This document shows positions 10,845-27,150 of a stretch of 64,000 nucleotides of DNA, piece by piece. How positions within the stretch are numbered: the stretch's first letter is position 1; each line of letters starts with the position of its first letter. The notes under the pieces were generated by a model. It worked only from the letters and a program-made list of their open reading frames with translations. It did not search any database and was not told the origin of the DNA. The translations under genes were made by a program, and so were the position numbers. Origin of the DNA: Leptospira stimsonii (GTDB lineage Bacteria > Spirochaetota > Leptospiria > Leptospirales > Leptospiraceae); contig NZ_QHCT01000001.1 of the NCBI RefSeq assembly GCF_003545885.1, forward strand, positions 682,001-746,000. Reading direction: 5' to 3'.

Positions 10845-11171
10845 GTTTAAACCTTCTTATTTATAAAAAACAACCAAATCTAATCTCGAATCAAGGATAA
10901 ATTTTTTCCGAATATACCATCTCTTTTTTTCTTTGAGACCGAAGGAAAAGAGAGAAAAGCGATCGGAAACTTTCTTTTGATTTTGATTGATGCGGATTCT
11001 CAGAAAAATCGCAAACAAAGAAATATTAAGAAAGTTAAGAATACGGGAAACTTAAATTTGGAAATGTGATTTTTCAAATTCTTCAATGAAGAGCTTACGC
11101 CTAATAAATTATAAATTGCAGAATATAGAAAAACCATTGATTTTTCAAAGTAAATTCTCGTCATTAGTAAC
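10845..11171. other. intergenic region with divergent promoters, no gene seen
   Basis: AT-rich spacer between the start of the OsmC gene (minus) and the start of the chemotaxis receptor (plus). It must carry both promoters. I see no convincing ORF, RNA gene or repeat, and the receptor start at 11172 has no strong ribosome binding site. Confidence 0.5.
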
Positions 11172-12761
11172 ATGTCCTCGAAGCAAGAATCGAAAAGAAA
11201 AACAGACGAAGAAATCATTGCGTTTGGTCCGGCGTATATCAACTGGATCCGTCTCGGCTTAATTTTATTATACTATTCATCCATCGCAATCGGTTGGAAA
11301 AGAACCAATGCCGTTCAGAATACGTTGTATCTGGTTGGGACGACGGCGATGTTGTTCTACTTCCTTTATAGTTTTTTTAAGATTAGAACGAGCGGAAGTA
11401 TTTCTAATCTCTTGAGTAAGGTTTTTGTTGTCGCCGATGTACTTGTTTTGTTTCTCGTGATGGTTGGTGCCGCGATGGATGTTCCTGAATTTACTTCGGG
11501 GATGGTAAAGAGTCCGGTTCTTTACGGAATCAGTTACCTATATATCATTTCTTCCGGTCTTCTTTTGGCACCGAATTTTATTCTTTTGATCGGAGGTTTA
11601 TCCGTTCTTTCGAATATTATTGTCGTTTCGACTGCAACTCAATACGGATTGATTTTAACCGAAGATAGAAAACTTGCGAATTCCTTGGGATATGTTTCCG
11701 TTTCGGAACAAGTAACCAAGATTCTTTTTATCATGGCTTGCGCTCTGATAATTAGAACCCTTGTAAAACTTTTCATTAGTTTGAGAGGGAATTCAGAATA
11801 CAGACAAAAAGAAGTAGAAGAATCTCATAAGGTGATTGCGGAGAGAAGCAACAAAATGCGGGAATCTGCACTTTATCTCAAAGAATCCTCAAAGAATCTG
11901 AAAGAATTCATGTCCGATTTTTCTCTTCTTGTTTCAACTCACGCTTCCTCTTTTGAAGAGATCAGTTCTACGATGGAAGAATTCCAGTCGCAAACCGAAA
12001 GTTCGGCTGACAATGTTAAAAATCAGTTTAGCAATATTGAAACCTTAATCGATCACAGTTCGAATTTAAAATCCATCATCGAAAGGATTTCTCAATTCAA
12101 TCAGACCTTGGACCAAAGTTTGGAAAAAGTTCGAAAATCCGGATCGATGGTAACTGGCTTTGTCGAAGAACTTTCCAAGTCTCTTTCTTCCCTCGGAGAT
12201 TCTTTTAGAAGTGTGGGAGAAGTGAATCGGATCATGTCCGAAGTCGCGGATCGAACCAACTTACTTTCTCTCAACGCTTCGATCGAAGCGGCGAGAGCAG
12301 GCGAGGCCGGAAAAGGTTTTGCCGTGGTCGCGCAAGAAGTTTCCAAACTCGCCGAAAGTAGCGCCGGAAATGCGGATTTAATTTCCAAGATCATCAGAGA
12401 TTCTTCCAATCACGTTGTGACAGGTCAGAAATCGGCTGAAACAACCGCCGGTCACGTAAAGGAACAGGATACTTTGTTTCAGGATTTATTCGCTCGTTTT
12501 GATGAGTTTACGAAGATGTTCGAAGAACAAAAAAGAATCAATTCACTGTTTTTCTCAACGTTAGATCACCTCCGATCTTTATCTTCCGAAATCGAACTTT
12601 CTTCTTCGGAACAAAAATTAGGACTTCACGGAATCGTAGAAGCGATCGCTTCTCTCCAGACTTCGATGGAATCCTTGATGGAAAAGAGTGAAAATCTTTC
12701 CGAGATCGTAAAAGAACTCGAAGTGCAAGCGGATACTCTTACGAAATCGGAAACGCTCTAA
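11172..12761 (+). CDS. methyl-accepting chemotaxis-type transducer with multi-pass membrane sensor
   Basis: A 529-residue receptor. Residues ~25-215 contain about six hydrophobic helices with short loops, so the input domain is buried in the membrane rather than being a large periplasmic loop. No HAMP domain is obvious. The cytoplasmic part (~240-525) is a long coiled-coil methyl-accepting domain. The hairpin tip is clear: [19 protein letters not shown], then [16 protein letters not shown]. This would contact CheA/CheW. It stands alone here, with no che genes nearby. The signal sensed is unknown; the membrane-embedded sensor might respond to lipophilic compounds or membrane state, which is speculation. 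Confidence 0.9.
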   Translation: MSSKQESKRKTDEEIIAFGPAYINWIRLGLILLYYSSIAIGWKRTNAVQNTLYLVGTTAMLFYFLYSFFKIRTSGSISNLLSKVFVVADVLVLFLVMVGAAMDVPEFTSGMVKSPVLYGISYLYIISSGLLLAPNFILLIGGLSVLSNIIVVSTATQYGLILTEDRKLANSLGYVSVSEQVTKILFIMACALIIRTLVKLFISLRGNSEYRQKEVEESHKVIAERSNKMRESALYLKESSKNLKEFMSDFSLLVSTHASSFEEISSTMEEFQSQTESSADNVKNQFSNIETLIDHSSNLKSIIERISQFNQTLDQSLEKVRKSGSMVTGFVEELSKSLSSLGDSFRSVGEVNRIMSEVADRTNLLSLNASIEAARAGEAGKGFAVVAQEVSKLAESSAGNADLISKIIRDSSNHVVTGQKSAETTAGHVKEQDTLFQDLFARFDEFTKMFEEQKRINSLFFSTLDHLRSLSSEIELSSSEQKLGLHGIVEAIASLQTSMESLMEKSENLSEIVKELEVQADTLTKSETL

Positions 12762-14142
<1,381 letters not shown>

Positions 14143-14170
14143 TCATTTTATTTCATTTCTTTCTAAATGA

Positions 14171-14206
14171 AACCCGGTAAGAGAAATCTTCCGGGTTTTT
14201 TTATTT
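14171..14206 (+). terminator. Rho-independent terminator of ilvC
   Basis: Stem AACCCGG/CCGGGTT (14171-14177 with 14191-14197), with an inner AAGA/TCTT extension, followed directly by a T-rich run. It begins 28 nt after the ilvC stop. Confidence 0.9.
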
Positions 14207-14763
14207 CCGGAAGAATCAAATTCGTTTTTCCGAAATGATTCGTTCGTTTCCTATTTAGTTCCAATCTTAGAAAGGAAAACGGCGCGATTGGTCCTCTTCA
14301 ATATCAAGGCGGGCCTGGATCGTATGGAATATTAGAATCCTCTAAACTCAGAGATCGGCAAATTTAATTTAAAGTCGGATCGGTTGAACGGCTGATTTTG
14401 ATATTCTCCGTTTATTTCCTTTGTTTTCATCGGGAGATTCATTTCCTCGTTTGTTTCAAAATGGAATTAGAATAGATCCTTGAAATAGTATTTGTAAGCA
14501 GGCGAAAACTTTATTTTGTATCCTATGAAGTCTTATTCGCCATATTGAAATGATACACACGATCGCTTTAATATATTTATATATTCTATTTATTTAATTT
14601 AAATTTTTGGTTCCGAATAAGTCGTAAAAAATATCCGTTTCGAATCGTGTTTGACTCCTTCGAAGCACTTCCTAAGTAGTATTCGTTTCATAAAAAGAAG
14701 ATGAAATATGGTTTTCATTCTGAAGTAAGGGCAATCCTGTAGAAGAAAAAAAGGAGTATTGGA
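14207..14763. other. AT-rich leader of the OmpL1-like pseudogene
   Basis: A 557-nt region without a credible gene. It becomes very AT-rich around 14560-14620, as expected of a promoter region. A good ribosome binding site (AAGGAG) sits at ~14750, just before the ATG at 14764, so the expression signals of the dead gene look intact. Confidence 0.45.
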
Positions 14764-15654
14764 ATGTTTCAAAAATTTTTAAAAGTCGGTGTCATCCTCG
14801 TTTTTACCATTGTTGCTCAAAATGTAAGCGCGAAGTCGATTGCGTTCGGAAGTTTCGGATGCAGTTTGATTTGGGGCAGTTAGGCGGAACCATCGAAAAG
14901 GACGGCTTGGATGCGGCGAACTACTATCCTGTGACTGCGACGGATGGGACAACCGGAGTTGCGACTCGAAGAGCGGTGATTCCTGAAAATCGTTTGCAAA
15001 CCTTAGAGAATACGACCGCTGGTATGATCAATGTGAATCACAACAGCGCAATGACCGGTCTAGTTTTTTCGGCTGGTTACGAACGCGATTTAGGTAAAAA
15101 TTTTTTCGTTCGAGTTGCGACAAACTATACGCAAAAGGTTATGGGTGGAGATACGGAAGCAAAAGCGCTTGGCTTCAAATTCTACGATATCGTTTGGGAT
15201 TACGACGCCGTTCAAATACCGATCAACTTTGGAATCTAAGCCTCGGATTCGGAAGATACTTCCGTTTATATCGGAGGTGGTTTTCACTATTTCAAAGGCG
15301 GATGGAGTTTATCCGGTTCTAATAATTCCTGAACGTAACATGACGGCTTAGTAATGTTAGGTCTACCTTCTACCCTCGCAAATTTAGTCGCTGATGGAAC
15401 TTCTCCTTCCGCAGTTTGGGAAGACGTCCGCTTTTAGTGTAGGCGGTTTCGCACCGAATTCGCTGATCGGTGCTCAGACGAGAGTGACCGATAAAGGTTT
15501 TGTTTTTATGGAAGCGGAAACTCTTTATTCTGAGAAACTGGGAACGGGACATACGCAATCCGCAGGAGGAATCGTCAGTTTAGCTCCTTCCCCGGCTTAT
15601 CCGATCGTTTTAGGTGGAACGCAATATCGAATTGGATACAAGCACGAACTCTAA
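14764..15654 (+). pseudogene. OmpL1-family outer-membrane porin, inactivated by several lesions
   Basis: The pieces can be joined to a porin close to leptospiral OmpL1: the DLGQLGGTIEKDGLDAA block, VADGTSP, RVTDKG and the final GYKHEL all match what I recall of OmpL1. Lesions seen: (1) a 1-nt deletion near 14857, where GGATGCAG stands for GGAATGCAG and stops the first frame after ~39 codons; (2) TAA at 15237-15239 where OmpL1 has Lys; (3) TGA at 15330-15332 and TAA at 15336-15338; (4) an extra T in 15432-15435 producing TAG at 15435. The signal peptide, ribosome binding site and 3' terminator survive. Identity between the intact parts is clear, so decay looks fairly recent. Whether a functional ompL1 exists elsewhere cannot be told from this window. 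Confidence 0.9.
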
Positions 15655-15676
15655 AATTTACGATTTGATTTTTATT

Positions 15677-15705
15677 GGAAAGGGTGAGGAACCCTTTCCT
15701 TTTTT
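15677..15705 (+). terminator. Rho-independent terminator after the OmpL1-like pseudogene
   Basis: Perfect 9-bp stem GGAAAGGGT/ACCCTTTCC (15677-15685 with 15691-15699), 5-nt loop, then TTTTTT. It lies 23 nt after the remnant stop codon. Confidence 0.88.
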
Positions 15706-16016
15706 GAGCTAGAGACTAGGTAAATCCTTGTTCCTTTGGAACTATAAGCTCTTTTTTGAACTTATTTTAGAAACTTCCTTTCGCACTTAAAATCGTAACT
15801 AAAAGTATTCCTTTTTTGAAAGAAACAGACAGAAAATTCATCACATCGTCGAATTCTTTTTCGGTTTCTAAGATTTTTCGAAAACGGAACCATTCTTTTT
15901 GAATGGAAAATTCTTTCCTAATTTCTTAAGAAGGAATTCTTCCCTTAAAAAAATAATGACAAAAGGATTTCTTTTGTTACCCTGATTCCATTCTCAATCA
16001 TCCCAGGAGGCCAGGT
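15706..16016. other. intergenic region upstream of the caspase-like gene
   Basis: No gene seen. It contains a 7-bp inverted repeat ACAAAAG/CTTTTGT at 15959-15977 and, just before the next gene, a perfect AGGAGG ribosome binding site at 16004-16009. The inverted repeat may be an operator or promoter element. Confidence 0.4.
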
Positions 16017-17639
<1,623 letters not shown>

Positions 17640-17660
17640 ACAAGCATTTCGTACCAAAGA

Positions 17661-17689
17661 AAAAGCCTGCTAAATTAGCAGGCTTTTTT
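17661..17689. terminator. bidirectional terminator between convergent genes
   Basis: Perfect 12-bp stem AAAAGCCTGCTA/TAGCAGGCTTTT (17661-17672 with 17676-17687) with a 3-nt loop and T-runs on both strands. It serves the caspase-like gene on the plus strand. On the minus strand it also contains the stop codon of the small ORF ending at 17675. Confidence 0.92.
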
Positions 17690-17884
17690 GTTTTGAAGGA
17701 TCGGAGAAAGAATTTCAGATCCGATTCCTAAAAGACTGACTTTCGCAGGTTGTAAACTCAGTATTTGTATTTCTACCGATAAAGTCTCACGGTAAAAAAT
17801 CACTTGAAATCGGGCTTCCAGTTCGTTCGAGATAAAATTGAGCTGGCTGATTTTCTTGTTCAGTCTTTCAGAAAATTCTTCCAC
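17675..17884 (-). CDS. small hypothetical protein, overlapping the upstream small gene
   Basis: A 69-codon frame from GTG 17884, in a different frame from the preceding gene and overlapping its end by 25 nt. The product starts amphipathic (EEFSERLNKKISQLNF) and then becomes beta-like, with no motif I recognise. Its stop codon lies inside the bidirectional terminator, so the reading frame runs exactly to the transcript end, which favours a real gene. There is no good ribosome binding site, so it would rely on coupling to the upstream frame. Alternatively the two frames are one gene broken by a frameshift. Confidence 0.4.
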   Translation of the reverse strand: MEEFSERLNKKISQLNFISNELEARFQVIFYRETLSVEIQILSLQPAKVSLLGIGSEILSPILQNKKAC

Positions 17885-18066
17885 TCGCTGGTTTGAAATC
17901 TACGCTTACGAATTTCTTTTAATTTTTCCATCTGGCTGGAATTGAGTAAGGTTCCGGCTTTTAACCCGGATTGAGGAAGAATTGTGTTGTTTACGAGATT
18001 TGCGGTGGTTTTGCCGATCGAGAGAAAGGAACTTTTCAGTTCGGGATCCATTTCTGGGTAAAACAT
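17860..18066 (-). CDS. small hypothetical protein
   Basis: A 68-residue product from ATG 18066, preceded by a strong ribosome binding site (GGAGG, 7 nt spacing on the minus strand), which is the main evidence that it is real. The sequence is polar, with a basic C-terminal segment (EKLKEIRKRRF), and has no membrane helix or signal peptide. I do not recognise it. Its size, basic tail and the following overlapping ORF resemble a small two-gene module such as a toxin-antitoxin pair, but no family motif supports that. Confidence 0.6.
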   Translation of the reverse strand: MFYPEMDPELKSSFLSIGKTTANLVNNTILPQSGLKAGTLLNSSQMEKLKEIRKRRFQTSEWKNFLKD

Positions 18067-18241
18067 TTTGCGCCTCCATGCGACTTTCTGGTTTGGTTCG
18101 AGTTTTATGTATCAGGAGTTTGCTTCTTCTCATCCTTGAGAAAGCAATTGACTCCCTAAACTACATATCGCTGAAATTGGAAAATACTTGAGTATTTTTT
18201 TTCTTGTACGATTTTTCCCAAAACGGTAAAATTGCAAAAAA

Positions 18242-18478
18242 ATGCAGATCCGACTGATCAACAACACGGGTAAAAGAACGGGAAGATTCGTCGCCTACGA
18301 ATACGGCACGGATTTGTTCGGATACGTTTACGTGGATAAGATCAAAGGTAAGGAACGCGGAAAACTTGTTTCTCGTTGGGTGATGCCCGACCTCGGATCG
18401 TTGGTTCGTTTGTTGGATTTTGAGATTTATAAACGCGAAAACGAACACTATGAAAATATAAACTCCCTTACAGGATGA
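18242..18478 (+). CDS. small conserved-looking hypothetical protein coupled to the MutS-like gene
   Basis: A 78-residue, beta-rich, basic protein ([20 protein letters not shown] near the start). It has no signal peptide or membrane segment. Its stop overlaps the ATG of the MutS-like gene by 4 nt (ATGA), so it is the first cistron of a two-gene unit. I do not recognise the family. The tight coupling suggests it works with, or sets the expression of, the MutS-like ATPase. No clear ribosome binding site precedes the ATG. Confidence 0.6.
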   Translation: MQIRLINNTGKRTGRFVAYEYGTDLFGYVYVDKIKGKERGKLVSRWVMPDLGSLVRLLDFEIYKRENEHYENINSLTG

Positions 18479-20310
18479 CTTCTTTTTCTAAGATCGCATT
18501 GCTCGAACGTAGAAGCGGAAAATTAAAACGACTTCACGAACGAGTTTCCATTCTTCTCTCGAAACTTTCTCTATTTCGACTTCTCTTCTTCACTGCTTTT
18601 GTATTCTGGATTTCGATTTTTTATTATCTAAGATCCGATTATAGATTCTATCTTCCCTCCTTGCTGATTCTTTTTGTATTTTTCTTTTTCGTGAGAAGAT
18701 ATAAGAAAACTCTTTCTTCCAGAGAAAGGATCCGTCTTTGGCAATTCGTTTTAGAAAGGGAAGTAGCAAGAATCAAGATCAAGGGTTTTGGAAAAAAATT
18801 CGGAACGCGCGTTTCCTTAGAAAATATTTCTCCTCTCGCAAGGGATTTAGATCTTTTTCGCGAAACCGGCCTTTTTCCTTGGCTGGATACGACCTTTACG
18901 ACGAACGCCGAAAAAAAAATAGTCTCTTTACTGGACCCGAACGAATCAACGTCTTTGGAATTTCAAAGAGAGAATGTTCTACATAGACAATCGATAGTAA
19001 AATCGATATCCGAAAAAACATTAGCAATTCCTAAAATACTTAGATTGGCGTCTTATCTCGGGGAGAATCCGGATTCTTCCGAGATTTTTCGAAAAACAAG
19101 TCCGAATCTCATCCAATCGGATTTAGCCTCTAACCTTTGGGAACGATATCCTTGGCTTTCTAAAATCTATAAACCGGTAACGATTTTAGTTCTCGCTTTG
19201 ATACCTGCAAATATACTTTTAGGCGTTCCTTTTCCCGCTTCGGTTCTATTTTTAAATTTAATCCTATTCGGGCTTTATCGATCGCTCTCATTGGAAGTAT
19301 TTCAACAATACTATTCGCTTTCTGGCAGTATTCAGGGACTTCAAAAAATTCTAATCTATCTCAAAGGATTGAAAATTCAGGATAGGAATGGTAAGTTTCT
19401 TTTACAAGAAACTTCCAAAGAAGAATTGAGATCAGCCTTCGAAGACCTTGACCGAATTTTAAAACGTGTCGCGTTAACGGAAGCTCCGCTTCTTCATCTG
19501 ATTCTTAATAATCTATTCTTGTACGATCTTTGGATATTGCAGAGAATTTCGAAATGGCGGAAAAAACATTCTCTTCTTTTAGAAAGATCCGTTGAAGATT
19601 TGATCGTGTTCGATTCTCTGGTTTCGTTCGCGAATCTCAAATGGATGTTTCCTGATTATTGTTTTCCGAATATTCTTCCCGATGATTCCTCCGTATCGAT
19701 TTCAGGAATAGATATCTATCATCCTTTAATTCCCTTCGATTCTAAGGTGCCTAACGTGCTCGACTCAGTAAAGGAAGGGGACGTGGTTTTGATTACCGGT
19801 TCGAACATGTCGGGGAAAACGACTTACCTTCGTACGATCGGAGTCGCTTCGATTCTTGCGCTTGCCGGCGCTCCCGCTCCCGCTTCCGAATTTGCGCTTC
19901 CTGTATTATTCATTCATACGAATATGAGAAACGAAGACAATCTAGAGGAAGGGATTTCCTTTTTCTATGCGGAAGTGAGACGTCTTTCCGAAATCGTTCG
20001 TAAAATTAAAGATCCGAATCGACCACACCTCGTTCTTTTGGATGAAATTCTAAAAGGAACAAATACACGCGAGCGTTCTCTTGCTTGTAAAGGAATTCTC
20101 AAAGAGCTCAAGAAGAATCGGGTGTTGGGACTGGTAACCAGCCATGATCTTGAGTTAGCGAAAGTGGAAGGGGTGATTTTGAAACACTTTCAGGAAGAAA
20201 TCTTGGACGGTAAGATGCACTTCGATTATAAAATTCGAGACGGACTTGTGGAAACGAGCAATGCTCTTCGAATTTTGATTCAAGAAGGAATGGATTTGGA
20301 TTTTAGTTGA
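18475..20310 (+). CDS. membrane-anchored MutS-family ATPase
   Basis: A 611-residue protein with the MutS C-terminal ATPase: Walker [10 protein letters not shown] (442-450), the [11 protein letters not shown] block carrying the Walker B acidic pair, and the SHD switch motif. It lacks the mismatch-recognition and connector domains of MutS and the Smr domain of MutS2. Instead there are two hydrophobic hairpins, at ~35-80 and ~232-275, that should place it in the inner membrane. Similar MutS-related membrane proteins occur in several phyla with no established role; canonical mismatch repair is unlikely. It is translated with the small upstream ORF through an ATGA overlap. Confidence 0.85.
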   Translation: MTSFSKIALLERRSGKLKRLHERVSILLSKLSLFRLLFFTAFVFWISIFYYLRSDYRFYLPSLLILFVFFFFVRRYKKTLSSRERIRLWQFVLEREVARIKIKGFGKKFGTRVSLENISPLARDLDLFRETGLFPWLDTTFTTNAEKKIVSLLDPNESTSLEFQRENVLHRQSIVKSISEKTLAIPKILRLASYLGENPDSSEIFRKTSPNLIQSDLASNLWERYPWLSKIYKPVTILVLALIPANILLGVPFPASVLFLNLILFGLYRSLSLEVFQQYYSLSGSIQGLQKILIYLKGLKIQDRNGKFLLQETSKEELRSAFEDLDRILKRVALTEAPLLHLILNNLFLYDLWILQRISKWRKKHSLLLERSVEDLIVFDSLVSFANLKWMFPDYCFPNILPDDSSVSISGIDIYHPLIPFDSKVPNVLDSVKEGDVVLITGSNMSGKTTYLRTIGVASILALAGAPAPASEFALPVLFIHTNMRNEDNLEEGISFFYAEVRRLSEIVRKIKDPNRPHLVLLDEILKGTNTRERSLACKGILKELKKNRVLGLVTSHDLELAKVEGVILKHFQEEILDGKMHFDYKIRDGLVETSNALRILIQEGMDLDFS

Positions 20311-20530
20311 AAACCAAAGAAATCAAAGCTTCTAATTACTTTTGATTTTCGCTTCGAGTGAATTTCGATGGTTATAATTTCAATTCCCGATATTTTCGTT
20401 TTTAATCCTTTTCGTATGCGAGATTTTAGAAAGAATATTCTAAAAATATAATTTATTCACGAATCACTTAGTTCGATTTCTTATTCGGAAATTGATAAGA
20501 ATCATAAGAAGTTAGACATTTCCTACAAAA

Positions 20531-20956
20531 TTACGATTCTTTTCTTAATAGAAAAATACTGCCTAAAATGGACAACGCTCCCAAACAAGAGATCAGGGTC
20601 GGTGCCGGAAAAAAATAAACAAAGCCGGTGATAGAAAAACCGAAAACGCAAAAGAAAATCGGGATCAATAATTTCATAACGACTTTCGGATGTTTACTCT
20701 CGAGATTTGATAAAAGCCAAAGTAAGATCACCAAAGAGAATACAGTGATACTTAGATTTAAACTCATTCCCGAATAAAATTGATCGTAGGTCTTATCTAC
20801 ACCGTCCATTGGAATCTTGGTCATTTGCATCGCAGTGATCGTACTGATCGCACGCAGGTCAACCGTGTTGTATCGAGTAAAATGACCGAAGGAGTGACCT
20901 ATTGTAAAAATCAACATGAGAATCGATGAGATTCGAATTAGAATTTTGGGTTTCAT
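20531..20956 (-). CDS. four-helix hypothetical membrane protein
   Basis: A 141-residue protein with four predicted membrane helices (about residues 5-22, 68-87, 95-113 and 117-136) and a periplasmic or cytoplasmic loop of ~40 residues between the first two. The first helix carries a histidine-rich stretch (IGHSFGHF). I do not recognise a characterised family. The gene follows the AsmA-like gene by 14 nt on the same strand, so it may be the last cistron of the importer operon. Confidence 0.72.
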   Translation of the reverse strand: MKPKILIRISSILMLIFTIGHSFGHFTRYNTVDLRAISTITAMQMTKIPMDGVDKTYDQFYSGMSLNLSITVFSLVILLWLLSNLESKHPKVVMKLLIPIFFCVFGFSITGFVYFFPAPTLISCLGALSILGSIFLLRKES

Positions 20957-20970
20957 TTTATTTCCTAAAG

Positions 20971-23018
<2,048 letters not shown>

Positions 23019-23022
<4 letters not shown>

Positions 23023-23981
23023 TTTCCTCGTTCCAAAGGAAAGTGGCACAAGACTTTTTGATCGGCTTCCCGATTTTTCCAACTCGGGAATTCTGATTTA
23101 CAGATATCTTGAGCGATCGGACAGCGAGTGTGAAAATGGCAACCGGAAGGTTTGTTAACAGTACTCGGTATTTCTCCTTTGAGTGGAGTTCTTACTTTTT
23201 TACGGTCGTAGACGTCGAATGTGGATTGAAATAGCGCCTTGGTATAAGGATGTGCCGGCGACGAAACGATATCTTTTGTTTTACCGATTTCTACGATTTT
23301 TCCCAAATACATTACGGCAATCCGATCCGAAATAGATTTTACCACACCTAAATCGTGGGAGATAAATAAATAGGAGAGTCCGAACTCATTTTTTAATTCG
23401 ACGAGGAGTTTTAAAACTTGAGTTCCTGTGGAAACATCCAGCGCGGAAACGGATTCGTCGCAGATGAGAAACTTAGGTTTTAGGATCAGCGCCCTTGCAA
23501 TCGCAATTCTTTGTCTTTGGCCTCCGGAGAATTCATGCGGAAAACGAGTGAGAATATCCGAGGATAAATTGACTCGTTCTAAGATGGCTTTGATTTTTTC
23601 CTGCGCCTCTTCTTCGGTAAGTTTTTCGTGAATCTCCAATCCTTCCTTTAAGATTTCGGAGATTGTCATTCTCGGATTTAAGGAAGAATACGGATCCTGA
23701 AAGATGATCTGAATGTTTTTCCTAAAAGGAAAAAATTCGGAATTGGGAAGGGAAGTGATCTCTTGATCTTCGAAATAGATCGTACCGGATTCGGGTTGTA
23801 AAAGTTTTACCAGCCCTCGTCCCAGTGTGGACTTTCCACAACCTGATTCTCCCACAAGACCGAGAATTTCATTGCTTTCTATTTCTAAGCTGATTCCGTC
23901 TACGGCCGCGATTCGATTCTTCTTAAATCCGAAACCTGATTTGGAATAAAAGCTGATTGTTAAGTCTTGAATACGAATCAT
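23019..23981 (-). CDS. oligopeptide/dipeptide ABC importer ATPase (OppF/DppF type)
   Basis: A 320-residue ABC ATPase. Walker A is GESGCGKST, the signature is FSGGQRQR, and Walker B is [12 protein letters not shown]. The C-terminal oligopeptide-type extension with CHFHTRCP and a further Cys is present. Together with the ATPase gene just upstream (9 nt gap) it corresponds to the two halves of a YejF-like fused ATPase. It energises uptake of peptides or peptide-like compounds through the two permeases of the same operon. Its stop codon overlaps the AsmA-like start by 4 nt. Confidence 0.92.
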
Positions 23982-23990
23982 GAGATACTC

Positions 23991-24986
23991 TTAATTTGAG
24001 TCCGGTTTTTGAGAAAGAAAACAAGCTGACTGATGCGATTCCTCACCTGACTCAATAGAGAACAATCCAGGTTTGCTTTCTTTGCACGTATTAAACACGG
24101 ATCTACAACGCGTGGAATAATGACATCCATGCGGGTATTGATCGGGTGAAGGGACGATTCCTTGGATGGGAAGAAGATCATGAACCGATTTTGCCAGTGA
24201 GGGGATCGACCTGAGTAAGTCGATCGTATAAGGATGATTTGGCGAATCGATTACGGAATCAGTTCCCCCAAGTTCGGCGATTCTTCCGGCATACATCACT
24301 GCGATTCTGTGCGCGATTGTCCCAACGAGTCCGAAGTCGTGAGAAATAAAGAGGATGGACATTCGATTCTGCTTTTGCAAATTCAAAAGTAATTCCACAA
24401 GTTGGGCTTGAATCGTTACATCGATCGCACTCGTGGGTTCGTCCGCAATGAGAAGAGAAGGGTCGCACATCAATGCCATCGCGATGCTGATCCTTTGCAA
24501 AATTCCACCACTCATCTGATTCGGATAAGAATAGAGTCTTTGTTTGATGTCGGTGATTCCAACCGAAGAAAGAAGATGTTCCGCTTTTTCGACGGCTTCC
24601 TTTCGATTGGAAGAAATATGCATCAGATAGGCTTCGATCATCTGCTCTTCGATCTTCATCAAAGGATTCAACGCGGCAAACGGTTCTTGAAATACGTAAG
24701 AAATTTCTTTCCCACGAATTTTTCTCAATTCTTCCGGTGAAAGTTTTAACAGATCTCTTCCTTGATAAAGGATTTCTCCGGACTTCACTCGGGATATATT
24801 GGAAGGAATGAGTCTTGTAAGCGCGAGCGCGGTCAATGATTTGCCACAGCCAGATTCTCCGATCAAGGAAAGAATTTCTCCTTCCTTAACTTCGAATGTC
24901 AAATTTTGAAGAACCGGAAGCCAGCGATTTTCAGAAAGAAGATCGAGGGAAAAATTCTTCACTTGTAAGAGATTCGAGGACGTCAT
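23991..24986 (-). CDS. oligopeptide/dipeptide ABC importer ATPase (OppD/DppD type)
   Basis: A 331-residue ABC ATPase. Walker A is GESGCGKS and Walker B is [12 protein letters not shown]. The oligopeptide-type C-terminus with CHYSTRC is present. The signature reads MSGGILQR rather than the common SGGMRQR, a mild deviation that keeps the SGG core. ATG 24986 overlaps the upstream permease stop by 4 nt. It pairs with the OppF-type ATPase downstream. Confidence 0.92.
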   Translation of the reverse strand: MTSSNLLQVKNFSLDLLSENRWLPVLQNLTFEVKEGEILSLIGESGCGKSLTALALTRLIPSNISRVKSGEILYQGRDLLKLSPEELRKIRGKEISYVFQEPFAALNPLMKIEEQMIEAYLMHISSNRKEAVEKAEHLLSSVGITDIKQRLYSYPNQMSGGILQRISIAMALMCDPSLLIADEPTSAIDVTIQAQLVELLLNLQKQNRMSILFISHDFGLVGTIAHRIAVMYAGRIAELGGTDSVIDSPNHPYTIDLLRSIPSLAKSVHDLLPIQGIVPSPDQYPHGCHYSTRCRSVFNTCKESKPGLFSIESGEESHQSACFLSQKPDSN

Positions 24987-26022
24987 TCGTAGACCGCCTT
25001 TTCTCTCGAATCAAAAGAATCGCGCAAACCTTCTCCGATGAATGAGGTCAAGAGAATCGTCAGGAAAAGAGCCGCCGATGGAAACGTAATCAACCACCAA
25101 GCGCTCAATCGTTCTCTTCCTTGACCGATCATTTCACCCCAAGAAGGATTCGGCGCTGGAATTCCGTAACCCAAGAAATCGAGCGCGCTCAAAATCGATA
25201 TCGATCCGATCAAAGTGAACGGTAAAAAAGTGACTAAAGGTGTGATCGCGTTCGGAAGAATATGCCTTACCATGATTCGAAACGAACTCACACCGAGTGC
25301 TTTGGCAGAATCCACATAGGTCAACTGTTTGAGTTTGTAAAACTCACCTCGCATATAATACGAAATTCCGATCCAACTCAACGCACCGTAGGTTACGAGA
25401 AGAACGCCGAAGCCTCTCCCGAAAAATGCACCAACGATGAGAATCAAATATAAGAATGGAATGGCTGAAAGAATTTCAATGATTCTTTGCATCAAGATAT
25501 CCAACTTACCGCCGAAGTAACCTTGCATTCCGCCGATTAAGGTTCCCATCGCCAATTCTAAAAATACGAGAATAAGTCCGAAGCTTAGGGCGTTGCGATA
25601 CGCGTAAAAAACCCTCGTAAAAACGTCTCTTCCCCGATCGTCCGTGCCGAGCCAGTGTTTTGCATTCGGAGCCGAAGGAGGTGTATCACCTTCTTCCAAA
25701 CTCTCGAGATTGTCTTCGTTGTAACCGTAAGGGACCGGTGCGAATAAAATCCAATTTGAGCCGGTTTGAAAGTCTTCTCGGAGTACGAGTTTTTTATAGT
25801 TGGGTGGAGTTAGATTCTCCCCTCCGAACTGCGACTCGGGATAAAAAGAAAAAACAGGATAACTCCATTTTCCTTGATAACTAACGATCAGAGGCTGATT
25901 TGTAGCGATCAAAGGAGCGAACAATGAAATCGCATAAGAAATAATTAATGTGTTTAAAGCGTACCAGGCTCGACGGTTCGCTCTAAACTTAGAAAATCTT
26001 TTTTTTAAAATCGGACTTAGGA

Positions 26023-26026
<4 letters not shown>
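24983..26026 (-). CDS. ABC importer permease, YejE/OppC type
   Basis: A 347-residue inner-membrane permease. The first helix (~23-42) is followed by a ~100-residue periplasmic insertion ([15 protein letters not shown], then FGGE) that is characteristic of YejE, the microcin C/peptide permease, rather than plain OppC. The transport core has [12 protein letters not shown] and the EAA-type loop around [17 protein letters not shown]. It starts at ATG 26026 in an ATGA overlap with the upstream permease. Confidence 0.9.
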
Positions 26027-27034
<1,008 letters not shown>

Positions 27035-27150
27035 TCATATCCGTCTCCCGGAAAAACAGTTTCGAGGAAACAGATCACAAGACAAAGTCTTTTTCAAAAA
27101 AAGAATTTGGATAAATGTTAAGAGAAATCAAAGAATCCGCTGATTTTCTT

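Noticed and set aside
14764..15654. programmed frameshifting as an explanation for the broken OmpL1-like gene
   Set aside because: Several in-frame stops in addition to two opposite frameshifts cannot be bypassed by one recoding event; decay is the simpler reading.
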